Below the pieces are notes generated by a model, which was given only the letters and a program-made list of their open reading frames with translations, was not told the origin of the DNA and did not search any database. Shown one piece after another: positions 7,832 through 16,099 of a stretch of 64,000 nucleotides of DNA; within the stretch, counting starts at the first letter, position 1, and each line of letters opens with the position of its first letter. Position numbers and translations under genes: made by a program. This DNA is from Mesorhizobium sp. 113-3-3 (lineage in GTDB: Bacteria; Pseudomonadota; Alphaproteobacteria; Rhizobiales; Rhizobiaceae): the NCBI RefSeq assembly GCF_016756495.1, contig NZ_AP023243.1, positions 3,414,501-3,478,500 on the forward strand, written 5' to 3'.

Positions 7832-7925
7832 TAGACAGAGTGGTGCGCAAGTAGCGCCGTTTTGCTGTGTTCGGCCGCCGGTATGGCCGCTATAATATCC
7901 AGACACCCGAATCGAGCTGGAACCA

Positions 7926-8720
7926 ATGCGCCAATATCTCGACCTCTTGCAGCATGTGCTGGACAATGGCGCCGACCGCGGCGACCGCACCGGCACCGGT
8001 ACGCGCTCCGTCTTCGGCTACCAGATGCGTTTCGACCTGGCGCGCGGCTTTCCCGTCACCACCACCAAAAAGCTGCATCTGAAGTCGATCATCCATGAAC
8101 TCTTGTGGTTCCTGGCCGGCGACACCAACATCAAATATCTGACCGACCACGGCGTCACGATCTGGGACGAATGGGCCGACGAGAATGGCGACCTTGGCCC
8201 CGTCTACGGCAAGCAGTGGCGCTCCTGGCCGGACGGCCATGGCGGCTCGATCGACCAGATCGCCAATCTTCTGAAGGAGATACGCCGCAATCCTCAGTCG
8301 AGGCGGCTGATCGTTTCGGCCTGGAACCCGGCCGAGGTGGAAGCCATGGCGCTGCCGCCCTGCCATTGTCTGTTTCAGTTCTATGTGTCCGAGGGCCGGC
8401 TTTCCTGCCAGCTCTACCAGCGGTCGGCCGACATTTTCCTTGGTGTGCCGTTCAACATCGCATCCTACGCGCTGCTGACGCTGATGGTGGCGCAGGTGAC
8501 CGGGCTGAAGCCGGGCGATTTCGTCCACACGCTGGGGGACGCGCATCTCTACTCGAACCATTTCGAACAGGCGCGCGAACAGTTGCGGCGCACGCCGAGG
8601 GCTCTGCCGACGATGTGGATCAATCCGGAGGTGAAGGACCTGTTCGCCTTCCGCTTCGAGGATTTCCAGCTGGAGAGTTATGTCGCCGATGCCTCGATCA
8701 AGGCGCCGATCGCCGTTTAA
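7926..8720 (+). CDS. thyA: Thymidylate synthase
   Basis: A 264-residue protein, the same length as the E. coli enzyme. The catalytic cysteine is C146 in [23 protein letters not shown] and the [11 protein letters not shown] phosphate-binding arginines are present, as is the dUMP-binding [18 protein letters not shown]. It methylates dUMP to dTMP using methylene-tetrahydrofolate in the cytoplasm. The partner enzyme folA lies about 5.6 kb downstream rather than next to it. The start ATG follows AGCTGGAACC; no strong Shine-Dalgarno. Confidence 0.98.
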   Translation: MRQYLDLLQHVLDNGADRGDRTGTGTRSVFGYQMRFDLARGFPVTTTKKLHLKSIIHELLWFLAGDTNIKYLTDHGVTIWDEWADENGDLGPVYGKQWRSWPDGHGGSIDQIANLLKEIRRNPQSRRLIVSAWNPAEVEAMALPPCHCLFQFYVSEGRLSCQLYQRSADIFLGVPFNIASYALLTLMVAQVTGLKPGDFVHTLGDAHLYSNHFEQAREQLRRTPRALPTMWINPEVKDLFAFRFEDFQLESYVADASIKAPIAV

Positions 8721-8781
8721 GGCATGTGGATATTCAGGTGATGCGGCCTGACCTGAATCTGAACACCTCGCGCTTGGCCCG

Positions 8782-8991
8782 TCAGTCGATACCGACCATC
8801 ACGTCCGAGGCCTTGACCACGGCATAGGCCTGCTTGCCCTTTTCGAGCTTCAGGTCAGCGACCGCTTCGTTGGTGATCGAGGCGGTGACGATGGCGCCGC
8901 CGCCAATGTCGATCCTGACATGCGAAGTGGTGGCTCCCTTGACGATTTCGGTGATCGTTCCCTTGAGCACGTTGCGGGCGCTGATCTTCAT
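8782..8991 (-). CDS. mop: Mop/TOBE molybdate-binding protein (molbindin)
   Basis: A 69-residue single Mop domain: MKISARNVLKGTITEIVKGATTSHVRIDIGGGAIVTASITNEAV ... KASDVMVGID. The S-A-R-N start and the TSHV/SITNEAV stretches are the oxyanion-binding segments. Such proteins form hexamers that store molybdate or tungstate. It is divergent from modA, with a ModE-type box between them. The ModE protein encoded nearby lacks Mop domains, so this small protein may supply the sensing half in trans (inference). Confidence 0.9.
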   Translation of the reverse strand: MKISARNVLKGTITEIVKGATTSHVRIDIGGGAIVTASITNEAVADLKLEKGKQAYAVVKASDVMVGID

Positions 8992-9129
8992 TGGGCTCTC
9001 CTTTGCTTTTATGCATGTCGTTCTCCCAAGCCGAGGTCACTTTTGGGCGGCATACATTAGGGTTTCCCGGTCGTCTTAGCAGAACAATCGACGAGACATA
9101 GGCGTTTCGCAAGCCGCCAGGCCTTCCCT

Positions 9130-9153
9130 TGTTATATTCATACGGATATATCG
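9130..9153. promoter_or_regulatory. Candidate ModE box upstream of modA
   Basis: TGTTATAT (9130-9137), an 8-bp spacer, and ATATATCG (9146-9153) form an imperfect dyad of the form YGWTATAT-N8-ATATATCG. This resembles the ModE consensus (inverted CGTTATAT-type half-sites). It lies 48-71 bases upstream of the modA ATG and between the divergent mop and modA genes. Confidence 0.6.
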
Positions 9154-9200
9154 ATCGGCAGGCTTCGCGCCGACGGATTTCAAACCAGGGAGAGTTTTCC

Positions 9201-9995
9201 ATGACGCGCAAGGGTTTCGGGCTGAAGGCAATCGCCATTGGCGGTTTCGCCGCGACGTTGATGGCGGTAGCGCCGGCCGCGCATGCGCAAGACAAGGTCG
9301 TGGTGTTCGCGGCGGCCAGCCTCAAGGACGCGCTCGATGCTGTGAACAAAGCCTGCGAGGCCGATGTCGGCGAGGCCGCGACCATCTCCTATGCGGCAAG
9401 CTCGGCACTCGCCAAGCAGATCGAGGGCGGTGCACCGGCCGACGTCTTCATCTCGGCCGATCTCGACTGGATGAAATATCTTTCCGACAAGAAGCTGACC
9501 AAGCCCGATACCGAGGTGAAGCTGCTCGGCAACGAGATCGTGCTGGTGGCGCCGAGGGATTCGACGGTTGCAACCAAGATCGAGAAGGGTTTCGACCTCG
9601 CCAAGCTGGTCGGCGACGGCAAGCTCGCCATGGGCGACTTCAAGGCGGTGCCGGCAGGCAAGTACGGCAAGGCGGCGCTGGAATCGCTGGGCGTCTGGTC
9701 GTCGGTCGAGGGCAAGGTGGCGCAGGCCGAGAATGTGCGCGCGGCGCTCAAGCTGGTTTCGACAGGCGAGGCCGCTCTCGGCATTGTCTATGCCACCGAC
9801 GCGCATGCCGAGAAAGGCGTCAAGGTCGTGGGCACCTTCCCGGAGGATTCGCATCCGCCGATCATCTATCCGGTTGCCCAGACCGCCGATTCGAAGGACA
9901 AGGATACGCCGGCGTTCCTCAAATGCCTGCAGTCCGCCAAGGCCGGTGCGCTCTTCAAGGAACAGGGTTTTACCGTGCTCACGCCGAGCAACTGA
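9201..9995 (+). CDS. modA: Molybdate ABC transporter substrate-binding protein
   Basis: A 264-residue periplasmic protein with a Sec signal peptide (MTRKGFGLKAIAIGGFAATL ... APAAHAQ). The mature start DKVVVFAAASLKDAL and the SYAASSALAKQIEGGAPADVFISADLDWM segment are the classic ModA oxyanion-binding elements; ALGIVYATDA is also conserved. It captures molybdate for ModB/ModC. CAGGGAGAG provides the ribosome-binding site, supporting this ATG over the longer frame. First gene of modABC. Confidence 0.96.
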   Translation: MTRKGFGLKAIAIGGFAATLMAVAPAAHAQDKVVVFAAASLKDALDAVNKACEADVGEAATISYAASSALAKQIEGGAPADVFISADLDWMKYLSDKKLTKPDTEVKLLGNEIVLVAPRDSTVATKIEKGFDLAKLVGDGKLAMGDFKAVPAGKYGKAALESLGVWSSVEGKVAQAENVRAALKLVSTGEAALGIVYATDAHAEKGVKVVGTFPEDSHPPIIYPVAQTADSKDKDTPAFLKCLQSAKAGALFKEQGFTVLTPSN

Positions 9996-10015
9996 ACAGG
10001 GCCTGATAGCGCAAT

Positions 10016-10720
10016 ATGAACTGGCTGCTGGACCTCACTCCCGACGAATGGAATGCGGTCCGGCTGTCCATCAAGGTGGCGAGCGTGGCGATGCTCGCCA
10101 GCCTGCCGCCTGGCATTCTGATCGCATTGCTGCTTGCCCGCGGACAGTTCTGGGGCAAGACGCTGCTCAATGGCTTGGTTCACCTGCCGCTGACCCTGCC
10201 GCCTGTTGTGACCGGCTATCTCCTGTTGTTGGCCTTCGGCAAGCGCGGCCCGGCCGGTGCCTTCCTGGCCGAGCATTTCGGCATCGTCTTCTCGTTCCGC
10301 TGGACCGGTGCGGCGCTGGCCTGCGGCGTCATGGGCTTTCCCCTGATGGTGCGGGCGATCCGGCTGTCGATCGAGGCGGTGGACCGCAAGATGGAGGCGG
10401 CGGCAGGCACACTTGGCGCCAATCCTTTGTGGGTGTTCGCCACCATCACGCTGCCGCTGATCCTGCCCGGGCTCATCGCCGGCGCCATACTGGCCTTCGC
10501 AAAGGCCATGGGCGAATTCGGCGCGACCATCACCTTCGTCTCCAACATTCCGGGCGAGACGCAGACGCTGCCGTCGGCGATCTACACTTTTACGCAGGTG
10601 CCGGGCGGCGATGAGGGCGCGCTGCGGCTCACATTGATCTCGATCGTCATTTCGATGGCGGCACTGGTGGCCTCGGAAGTGCTGGCGCGGCGGGTCGGGC
10701 GGCGGATGGACATCGAATGA
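10016..10720 (+). CDS. modB: Molybdate ABC transporter permease
   Basis: A 234-residue inner-membrane protein with five to six hydrophobic helices. The ABC-permease EAA loop is present as EAAAGTLGANPLWVFATITLPLILPGLIAGAIL, and LPLTLPPVVTGYLLL and AFAKAMGEFGATITFVSNIPGETQT are typical of ModB. It forms the molybdate channel with ModC. It starts 20 bases after modA and its TGA overlaps the ATG of modC. Confidence 0.96.
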   Translation: MNWLLDLTPDEWNAVRLSIKVASVAMLASLPPGILIALLLARGQFWGKTLLNGLVHLPLTLPPVVTGYLLLLAFGKRGPAGAFLAEHFGIVFSFRWTGAALACGVMGFPLMVRAIRLSIEAVDRKMEAAAGTLGANPLWVFATITLPLILPGLIAGAILAFAKAMGEFGATITFVSNIPGETQTLPSAIYTFTQVPGGDEGALRLTLISIVISMAALVASEVLARRVGRRMDIE

Positions 10721-11829
10721 GCGTTCTCGTCGACATCAGCCATCGGCTTGGCGACTTCGCAATCGCGGCGCGCTTCGAGAGCGCCGGGCGGCTGACGGCG
10801 CTATTCGGGCCGTCCGGTTCGGGCAAGACCACGTTGATCAACATGGTCGCCGGCCTGATCCGGCCCGACAGGGCGCGCATCGAGGTCGACGGCCGGGTGC
10901 TGGTCGACACTGCCAAGGGCATTTTCGTGCCGAAGCACAAGCGCCGCATCGGCATGGTGTTCCAGGATGCGCGGCTGTTCCCGCATATGAGCGTGGCCGG
11001 CAATCTGCGCTACGGCCGCTGGTTCACGCCCGCACAGGAGCGTTATGCCGACATGGATGCCGTCGTCGAATTGCTCGGCATCGGACCTCTGCTCGCGCGG
11101 CGCCCGGCAAAACTATCGGGCGGCGAGAAGCAGCGCGTGGCGATCGGCCGGGCGCTGCTGGCCAGTCCGAAACTGCTGCTCATGGACGAGCCGCTCGCCT
11201 CGCTCGACGAGGCACGCAAGGCAGAAATCCTGCCCTATATCGAACGGCTGCGCGACGAGACGAAAATCCCGATCGTCTATGTCAGCCATTCGGTTGCCGA
11301 GGTGGCGCGGCTGGCGAGCGACGTGGTGATGCTGGCGCAAGGCAAGGTGGTTGCCAGCGGTGCGACCGAGGCTGTCATGCAGAGGCTTGACCTGTTGCCG
11401 GTGGAAGAGCGCGGCGAGGGCGGCGCGGTGCTGGACACGAAAGTGCTGCGCCACGACGAGGTGTTCGGCATGACCGTGCTCGGCTCGGCCGCCGGCGAGA
11501 TCCGCGTGCCGCGCCTGGCGATGAGGACAGGCGCTTCCGTGCGCATCCGCATCCGTGCCCGCGATGTGATGATCGCCACGGAGAAGCCGACCGGGCTCAG
11601 CGCGCTCAACATCCTGCCCGGCACGATCGTCGCGATCAGCCCGGGCGAGGGGCCGGCGGTCGAGGTCGGCATCGACTGTCATGGCGCAGCCGTGCTCGCC
11701 CGCATCACCGAACAATCGCGGCAGGCGCTGAAACTGCGGCTTGGCGGCAAGGTTTTTGCCGTGATCAAGACAGTCAGTTTCGACCGGGCCAACACCGGCG
11801 CCGGCCTGCCGCTCGAGGCCGATAGCTGA
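10717..11829 (+). CDS. modC: Molybdate ABC transporter ATP-binding protein
   Basis: A 370-residue cytoplasmic ATPase. Walker A is GPSGSGKTTLIN, the signature is LSGGEKQRVAIGRALL, Walker B is LLLMDEPLASLD, and the H-loop is VYVSHSV. The C-terminal third (after about 290) is a TOBE/Mop domain (GLSALNILPGTIVAISPGEGPAVEVGIDCHGAAVLARIT). It powers molybdate import with ModB, and its TOBE domain allows feedback inhibition by molybdate in known homologues. ATGA overlap with modB. Confidence 0.97.
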   Translation: MSVLVDISHRLGDFAIAARFESAGRLTALFGPSGSGKTTLINMVAGLIRPDRARIEVDGRVLVDTAKGIFVPKHKRRIGMVFQDARLFPHMSVAGNLRYGRWFTPAQERYADMDAVVELLGIGPLLARRPAKLSGGEKQRVAIGRALLASPKLLLMDEPLASLDEARKAEILPYIERLRDETKIPIVYVSHSVAEVARLASDVVMLAQGKVVASGATEAVMQRLDLLPVEERGEGGAVLDTKVLRHDEVFGMTVLGSAAGEIRVPRLAMRTGASVRIRIRARDVMIATEKPTGLSALNILPGTIVAISPGEGPAVEVGIDCHGAAVLARITEQSRQALKLRLGGKVFAVIKTVSFDRANTGAGLPLEADS

Positions 11830-11845
11830 CAGGGGTGGCGATCGG

Positions 11846-11868
11846 CGCTATATTGTTTTGGAATAACG
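11846..11868. promoter_or_regulatory. Candidate second ModE box upstream of modE-like gene
   Basis: CGCTATAT (11846-11853) and GAATAACG (11861-11868) form an imperfect dyad with half-site CGYTAT and 7-bp spacer, similar to the box upstream of modA. It sits 53 to 75 bases before the modE-like ATG, which suggests autoregulation. Weaker than the first box. Confidence 0.4.
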
Positions 11869-11920
11869 GTATCGCCGAAGTGGCTTCGGCAGGAGTCCTG
11901 GTGACCGCGGAGGAACAAAG

Positions 11921-12262
11921 ATGCCATCGCTGAGCTTGCGGATAAATCTCGACCCCGACGGTCGGATCGGTCCGGGCAAGATCGAGCTTCTGGAGCAGAT
12001 CGCCACCTTCGGTTCGATCTCGGCCGCCGCGCGCGGCATGGAGATGTCCTACAAGCATGCCTGGGACCTGGTCGAGGACATGAACCGGGTGTTCGGCAAG
12101 CCGCTGGTCGCCGCGCAGACCGGAGGCCGCAAGGGCGGCGGCGCGCAGCTGACGGCCATTGGGCTCGCGGTGGTCAGCCGCTTCCGCGCCATCGAGCGCG
12201 CGGCCACCGCGGCTGCTGCGACACACATGGATGCGCTGCAGGCGGAGATCGATGCGGGCTAG
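11921..12262 (+). CDS. modE: ModE-type winged-helix regulator, DNA-binding domain only
   Basis: A 113-residue protein matching the N-terminal domain of ModE: GPGKIELLEQIATFGSISAAARGMEMSYKHAWDLVEDMNRVFGKPLV, then TGGRKGGGAQLTAIGLAVVSRFRAIE. Full-length E. coli ModE is about 262 residues and carries a C-terminal di-Mop domain that senses molybdate; this protein ends before it. Short forms are common in alphaproteobacteria. It lies 91 bases after modC on the same strand, so it is part of or next to the mod operon. It probably represses modABC when molybdate is plentiful. Confidence 0.88.
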   Translation: MPSLSLRINLDPDGRIGPGKIELLEQIATFGSISAAARGMEMSYKHAWDLVEDMNRVFGKPLVAAQTGGRKGGGAQLTAIGLAVVSRFRAIERAATAAAATHMDALQAEIDAG

Positions 12263-12346
12263 GGGGCAGCAGTAGGGCAGTCAGTCGTGGCTGTCTTCAA
12301 GCACAGAAAATTCCTTCACCTACTGCCGTACTCCCCTATTGCCTTC

Positions 12347-13111
12347 CTATTCGCCGGGCTTGCGCAGCAGATAGGTGTCCATGATCCAGCCCTTTTGCCG
12401 GCGGGCTTCCTCGCGGACCTTTTCGATCTCGGCGCCGACATCGCCAAGGCGGCCGGCGATGATGATCTCGTCCGGCGTGCCGAGATAGGCGCCCCAATGG
12501 ATGGTGACTTCCGGGTCGGCAAGCGTGTTGAAGGCGCATTTGCCGTCCAGCATGACGATTGTGCTGTCGGCATTGTCGGCCAGACCTTCCTCGGTCAGCC
12601 TGCGGCCGGTGGTGACCAGGATCGAATCGCCGATGCGGTTCAGCGCCGTCTTGTGGCTGGCGGCAAGCGCCTGGATGGCTGATATGCCGGGTATAACCTC
12701 CAGTTCGAAGGCGACATTGTTCCTCAGGCGCACCCGCTCGAGGATGCGCAGCGCGCTGTCGTAGAGCGAAGGGTCGCCCCAGATCAGGAAGGCGCCGCAG
12801 CCATTTTCCGCAAGCTCGTCGCGGATCAGGCGTTCGTAGATGGCGGCGATGGCCTCGTGCCAGTCGTCGACGGTCGAGCGGTAGGACGATGTCGGCTCGG
12901 CGCGAACAGGCACGTCGAATTCGACGCGGCGCGATTTCGGGTTGGTGACGAAGCGGTCGCAGATCTCGCGCCGCAATTCGGCGAGGTCGTTCTTCCTGGC
13001 GCCCTTGTCGGGGATGAACAGCACCTCGGCGCGGTTCAGGCCTGATATGGCCTGGACGGTCATGTGGTCGGGATTGCCGGCGCCGATGCCGATGACGAGA
13101 AGCTTGCGCAT
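12347..13111 (-). CDS. cobF: Precorrin-6A synthase (deacetylating)
   Basis: A 254-residue SAM-dependent methyltransferase of the tetrapyrrole methylase fold. MRKLLVIGIGAGNPDHMTVQAISGLNRA holds the GIGxGxPxxxT motif; the internal AFLIWGDPSLYDSALRIL and ELEVIPGISAIQALAA are the cofactor and substrate loops. CobF methylates C-1 of precorrin-5 and releases acetate in aerobic cobalamin synthesis. No other cob gene is in this window, so it stands apart from the main cluster. The upstream region shows no cobalamin riboswitch that I can recognise. Confidence 0.93.
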   Translation of the reverse strand: MRKLLVIGIGAGNPDHMTVQAISGLNRAEVLFIPDKGARKNDLAELRREICDRFVTNPKSRRVEFDVPVRAEPTSSYRSTVDDWHEAIAAIYERLIRDELAENGCGAFLIWGDPSLYDSALRILERVRLRNNVAFELEVIPGISAIQALAASHKTALNRIGDSILVTTGRRLTEEGLADNADSTIVMLDGKCAFNTLADPEVTIHWGAYLGTPDEIIIAGRLGDVGAEIEKVREEARRQKGWIMDTYLLRKPGE

Positions 13112-13143
13112 GAAGCGAACTCCTGCCCGATCGCAACCTGTTA

Positions 13144-13192
13144 GTCCAGACCGCTCGCGTGTCCAGACCGCTGCTAGCGTGTCCAGACCGCT
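13144..13192. repeat. Three direct copies of GTCCAGACCGCT
   Basis: The 12-mer GTCCAGACCGCT occurs at 13144-13155, 13161-13172 and 13181-13192, with 5- and 8-base spacers (CGCGT; GCTAGCGT). It lies upstream of cobF and of the DUF4424 gene. The spacing and length are far too short for CRISPR. It may be a slippage product or a tandem binding site. Confidence 0.7.
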
Positions 13193-13280
13193 GTGGCGTA
13201 GTCACGCAAGCGGAAGGGCTTTGAAACGTCACATTGAAACGGCTAGGGTCACGAGGGCATTCTTGCCGAGGGGGGCTTCG

Positions 13281-14297
13281 ATGTTGCGATATGTTCTGGC
13301 TGCGGCGCTGGCGTTTCCGGCGGCACCCGCATTGGCCAACGATTCGGTTGCCGAGCTCGGCACCGGCGGCCTGATCCTGTCGCGCAGCGATGCGGTCGCG
13401 ATGCAAAGCGAGGACCTCTTCATCTCGCCCGAAAAGGTGACAGTCGACTACGTCTTCCACAACAACACCGATCGGGATGTCGATGCGATCGTCGCCTTCC
13501 CGATGCCCGATATTTCGGGTGATCCGGAAGAGATGCCGGCGATTCCTGAAAACCAGAGCGACAATTTTTTGGGCTTCGAGGTAACGATCGACGGTGCCGC
13601 TGCAAAGCCTCAGCTCGAGCAGAAGGTGTTCGCGCTCGGCATCGACATCAGCGCCGATCTCAAGGCGCAGAATGTGCCGTTCAACCCATTCGGCGACGCC
13701 GCCAAGGCGGCATTGGCGAAGCTGCCGCAAGCGGTGGCCGATGACTGGGTCAACCGCGGCATCATCATCGAGGACACCGCCGACGACGGCAGCGGCATGA
13801 AATCCACCTATGCGCCGTTCTGGCAATTGCGCTCGACCTACTGGTGGCGCTCGACCTTTCCGGCCAACAAGGACGTTCACGTTTCCCATCGCTACAAGCC
13901 GAGCGTCGGCGGCACGTCGTCGGTCAGCTTCTTCTATGACGGCCAGTTCCAGGGGCAGTATGCGGCATACAAGACCCGCTACTGCATGGACGACACGTTC
14001 GAGAACGCGGTGCGGAAGGCGGCCAAGGACAATCCCGACGGCTATCCCCAGTACAACGAAAGCCGCATCGCCTACATCCTGACCACCGGCGGCAACTGGG
14101 CGGCGGGCACAATCGGCAAGTTCAAGCTGACCATCGACAAGGGCAATCCAAAAGCCCTGGTCTCGTTCTGCGGCGACAATGTCAAAAAGGTCGGGCCGAC
14201 GACCTTCGAGATGACCGCGAACGATTTTTACCCGGAGCACGACATCGATATTCTCCTGCTCGAACCGTCGGACAGCAATGGCGGGGACGCGAACTGA
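13281..14297 (+). CDS. Exported DUF4424 domain protein
   Basis: A 338-residue protein with a signal peptide (MLRYVLAAALAFPAAPALANDS). The mature start AELGTGGLILSRSDAVAMQSEDLFISPEKVTVDYVFHNNTDRDVDAIVAFPMPD is characteristic of DUF4424; a second conserved stretch is VSHRYKPSVGGTSSVSFF. Probably periplasmic, mainly beta-strand; function unknown. The internal ATG after GAGGGGGGC was chosen because the signal peptide starts there. Its TGA overlaps the folA ATG (TGATG), so the two are translationally coupled, perhaps by chance of compaction. Confidence 0.88.
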   Translation: MLRYVLAAALAFPAAPALANDSVAELGTGGLILSRSDAVAMQSEDLFISPEKVTVDYVFHNNTDRDVDAIVAFPMPDISGDPEEMPAIPENQSDNFLGFEVTIDGAAAKPQLEQKVFALGIDISADLKAQNVPFNPFGDAAKAALAKLPQAVADDWVNRGIIIEDTADDGSGMKSTYAPFWQLRSTYWWRSTFPANKDVHVSHRYKPSVGGTSSVSFFYDGQFQGQYAAYKTRYCMDDTFENAVRKAAKDNPDGYPQYNESRIAYILTTGGNWAAGTIGKFKLTIDKGNPKALVSFCGDNVKKVGPTTFEMTANDFYPEHDIDILLLEPSDSNGGDAN

Positions 14298-14815
14298 TGC
14301 ATGTCGCAATCTACGTCGCCATTGCCGAGAACGGCGTGATCGGGCGGGAAGGCGGACTGCCCTGGCGGCTCTCCACCGACCTCAAGCGCTTCAAGGCCGA
14401 TACGATGGGCAAACCCATCATCATGGGCCGCAAGACCTATCAGGGCATCGGCAGGCCGCTGCCGGGCCGGCTGAACATCGTCGTCACCCGCGACAAGGCT
14501 TGGCGCGCCGAGGGCGTCGAAGTGGCGCATACGCTGGAAGCCGCCATTCAGCTGGCAACGGTGCGCGGACGCTGCATGACCGGCGTGGACGAGGTCTGCG
14601 TCATCGGCGGCGGCGAGATCTATGCCCAGGCGCTGCCGCTGGCCGACCGGCTGCACGTTACCCATGTGCTGGCCGCCATCGACGGCGACGCGCATTTCCC
14701 GCCGATCGACCCCCAGACATGGCGCATGGTCAGTTCGCAGGAGGTTGCGGCCGGGGAAAAGGACAGCCATGCAACGCGCTATTCGGTTTATGAGCGCCGC
14801 CGCCCGATACTTTGA
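14297..14815 (+). CDS. folA: Dihydrofolate reductase
   Basis: A 172-residue enzyme. VAIAENGVIGREGGLPWRLSTDLKRFK contains the Met20-type loop and the catalytic acid D28; MGRKTYQGIGRPLPGR and the VIGGGEIYAQALPLADRL segment bind NADPH. It reduces dihydrofolate to tetrahydrofolate, recycling the folate oxidised by ThyA. It overlaps the DUF4424 gene by one base and is followed by hflK after about 170 bases. Confidence 0.97.
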   Translation: MHVAIYVAIAENGVIGREGGLPWRLSTDLKRFKADTMGKPIIMGRKTYQGIGRPLPGRLNIVVTRDKAWRAEGVEVAHTLEAAIQLATVRGRCMTGVDEVCVIGGGEIYAQALPLADRLHVTHVLAAIDGDAHFPPIDPQTWRMVSSQEVAAGEKDSHATRYSVYERRRPIL

Positions 14816-14983
14816 TGGACAAACAGTGCATTGAAGGACGACAAAGGGTCGCTACCGGCCCAAAACGGATGATGTCGGCGGCGCATCGCGTTGAAAGCGT
14901 GCCGTGGCGTCCCTATAGAAGAACAACACTGGATTTGCGCCGTAACTCCGGCGCTTGAGGGAATTCCAAGCGAAAGGACATTC

Positions 14984-16099
14984 ATGCCCTGGAACGACAA
15001 GAGTGGCGGAGGCGGCGGCCCGTGGGGCGGCGGCGGTAACAATCAGGGGCCCTGGGGGCAGGGGCCAAAGGGGCCAAGCGGCCCGCAAGGATCGCCCCCC
15101 GACCTCGAAGACATTATCCGCCGCGGCCAGGACCGGCTGCGGCGCGCTCTGCCCGGCGGTGGTGGCGCCAGTCCCGCGGTGTTCGGGCTGATCGCGGCGG
15201 TGCTGGTCGTTCTGTGGGCCTTCCAGGCGGTCTATACGGTGCAGCCCGACGAGGTCGCGGTCGAACTGCGTTTCGGCAAGCCGAAACCCGAACTCTCGCA
15301 GCCTGGGCTGCATTTCCATTGGTGGCCGCTTGAAACCGTCGAGACGGCCAAGATTTCCGAGCAGCTTGTCGATATTGGCGGCGGCAACACCAGCGGCAAC
15401 GGCCTGATGCTGTCGGGCGACCAGAACATCGTCAACGTGCAGTTTTCGGTGGCCTACCAGGTCTCCGATCCCCGCGCCTATCTGTTCGACGTCTCCGATC
15501 CGGACGGCATGCTGCGGCAGGTCGCCGAAAGCGCCATGCGCGAAGCCGTCGGCCGCCGGCCGGCACAGGACATTTTTCGCGACGACCGCCAGGGCATAGC
15601 GGCCTCGGTGCGCGAGATCATCCAGACGACGCTGGACGGCTACAAGGCCGGTCTCAACGTCAACGCCGTCTCGATCGAGGATGCGGCACCGCCGCGCGAA
15701 GTGGCCGATGCGTTCGACGAGGTGCAGCGCGCCGAGCAGGACGAGGACAAGTTCGTCGAGCAAGCCAACCAGTATTCCAACCAGAAGCTTGGCCAGGCGC
15801 GCGGCGAGGCGGCACAGATCCGCGAAGACGCGGCCGCCTACAAGAACCGCGTGGTGCAGGAAGCCGAAGGTGAGGCCCAGCGCTTCATCTCGGTCTATGA
15901 CGAATACGCCAAGGCGCCGGATGTAACCCGCAAGCGCCTCTATCTGGAAACCATGGAGAGGGTTCTGAAGGACTCGAGCAAGGTCATCGTCGAGCAAGGC
16001 AACGGACAAGGCGTCGTGCCCTATCTGCCGCTGCCGGCATTGCAGCCGAAACCGCCGGCTCCGGCCGCACCCGCAGTGAACACGGGAGGTACCCAGTGA
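14984..16099 (+). CDS. hflK: HflK, FtsH protease modulator (SPFH/prohibitin family)
   Basis: A 371-residue protein. It starts MPWNDKSGGGGGPWGGG, the glycine-rich cytoplasmic segment typical of HflK, then one membrane helix (about 67-87, VFGLIAAVLVVLWAFQAVYTV), an SPFH domain and a long helical region. With HflC it forms the large periplasmic cage around FtsH and limits degradation of membrane proteins. The ATG after CGAAAGGACATTC was chosen; the open frame before it is non-homologous. TGATG overlap with hflC. Confidence 0.96.
   Translation: MPWNDKSGGGGGPWGGGGNNQGPWGQGPKGPSGPQGSPPDLEDIIRRGQDRLRRALPGGGGASPAVFGLIAAVLVVLWAFQAVYTVQPDEVAVELRFGKPKPELSQPGLHFHWWPLETVETAKISEQLVDIGGGNTSGNGLMLSGDQNIVNVQFSVAYQVSDPRAYLFDVSDPDGMLRQVAESAMREAVGRRPAQDIFRDDRQGIAASVREIIQTTLDGYKAGLNVNAVSIEDAAPPREVADAFDEVQRAEQDEDKFVEQANQYSNQKLGQARGEAAQIREDAAAYKNRVVQEAEGEAQRFISVYDEYAKAPDVTRKRLYLETMERVLKDSSKVIVEQGNGQGVVPYLPLPALQPKPPAPAAPAVNTGGTQ

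Noticed and set aside
13144..13192. Three GTCCAGACCGCT repeats as a CRISPR array
   Set aside because: Repeats are 12 bases with 5- and 8-base spacers, and no cas genes are present; far outside CRISPR dimensions.
12263..13280. Cobalamin riboswitch upstream of cobF
   Set aside because: I looked for the B12-box and conserved core in the region and found neither.
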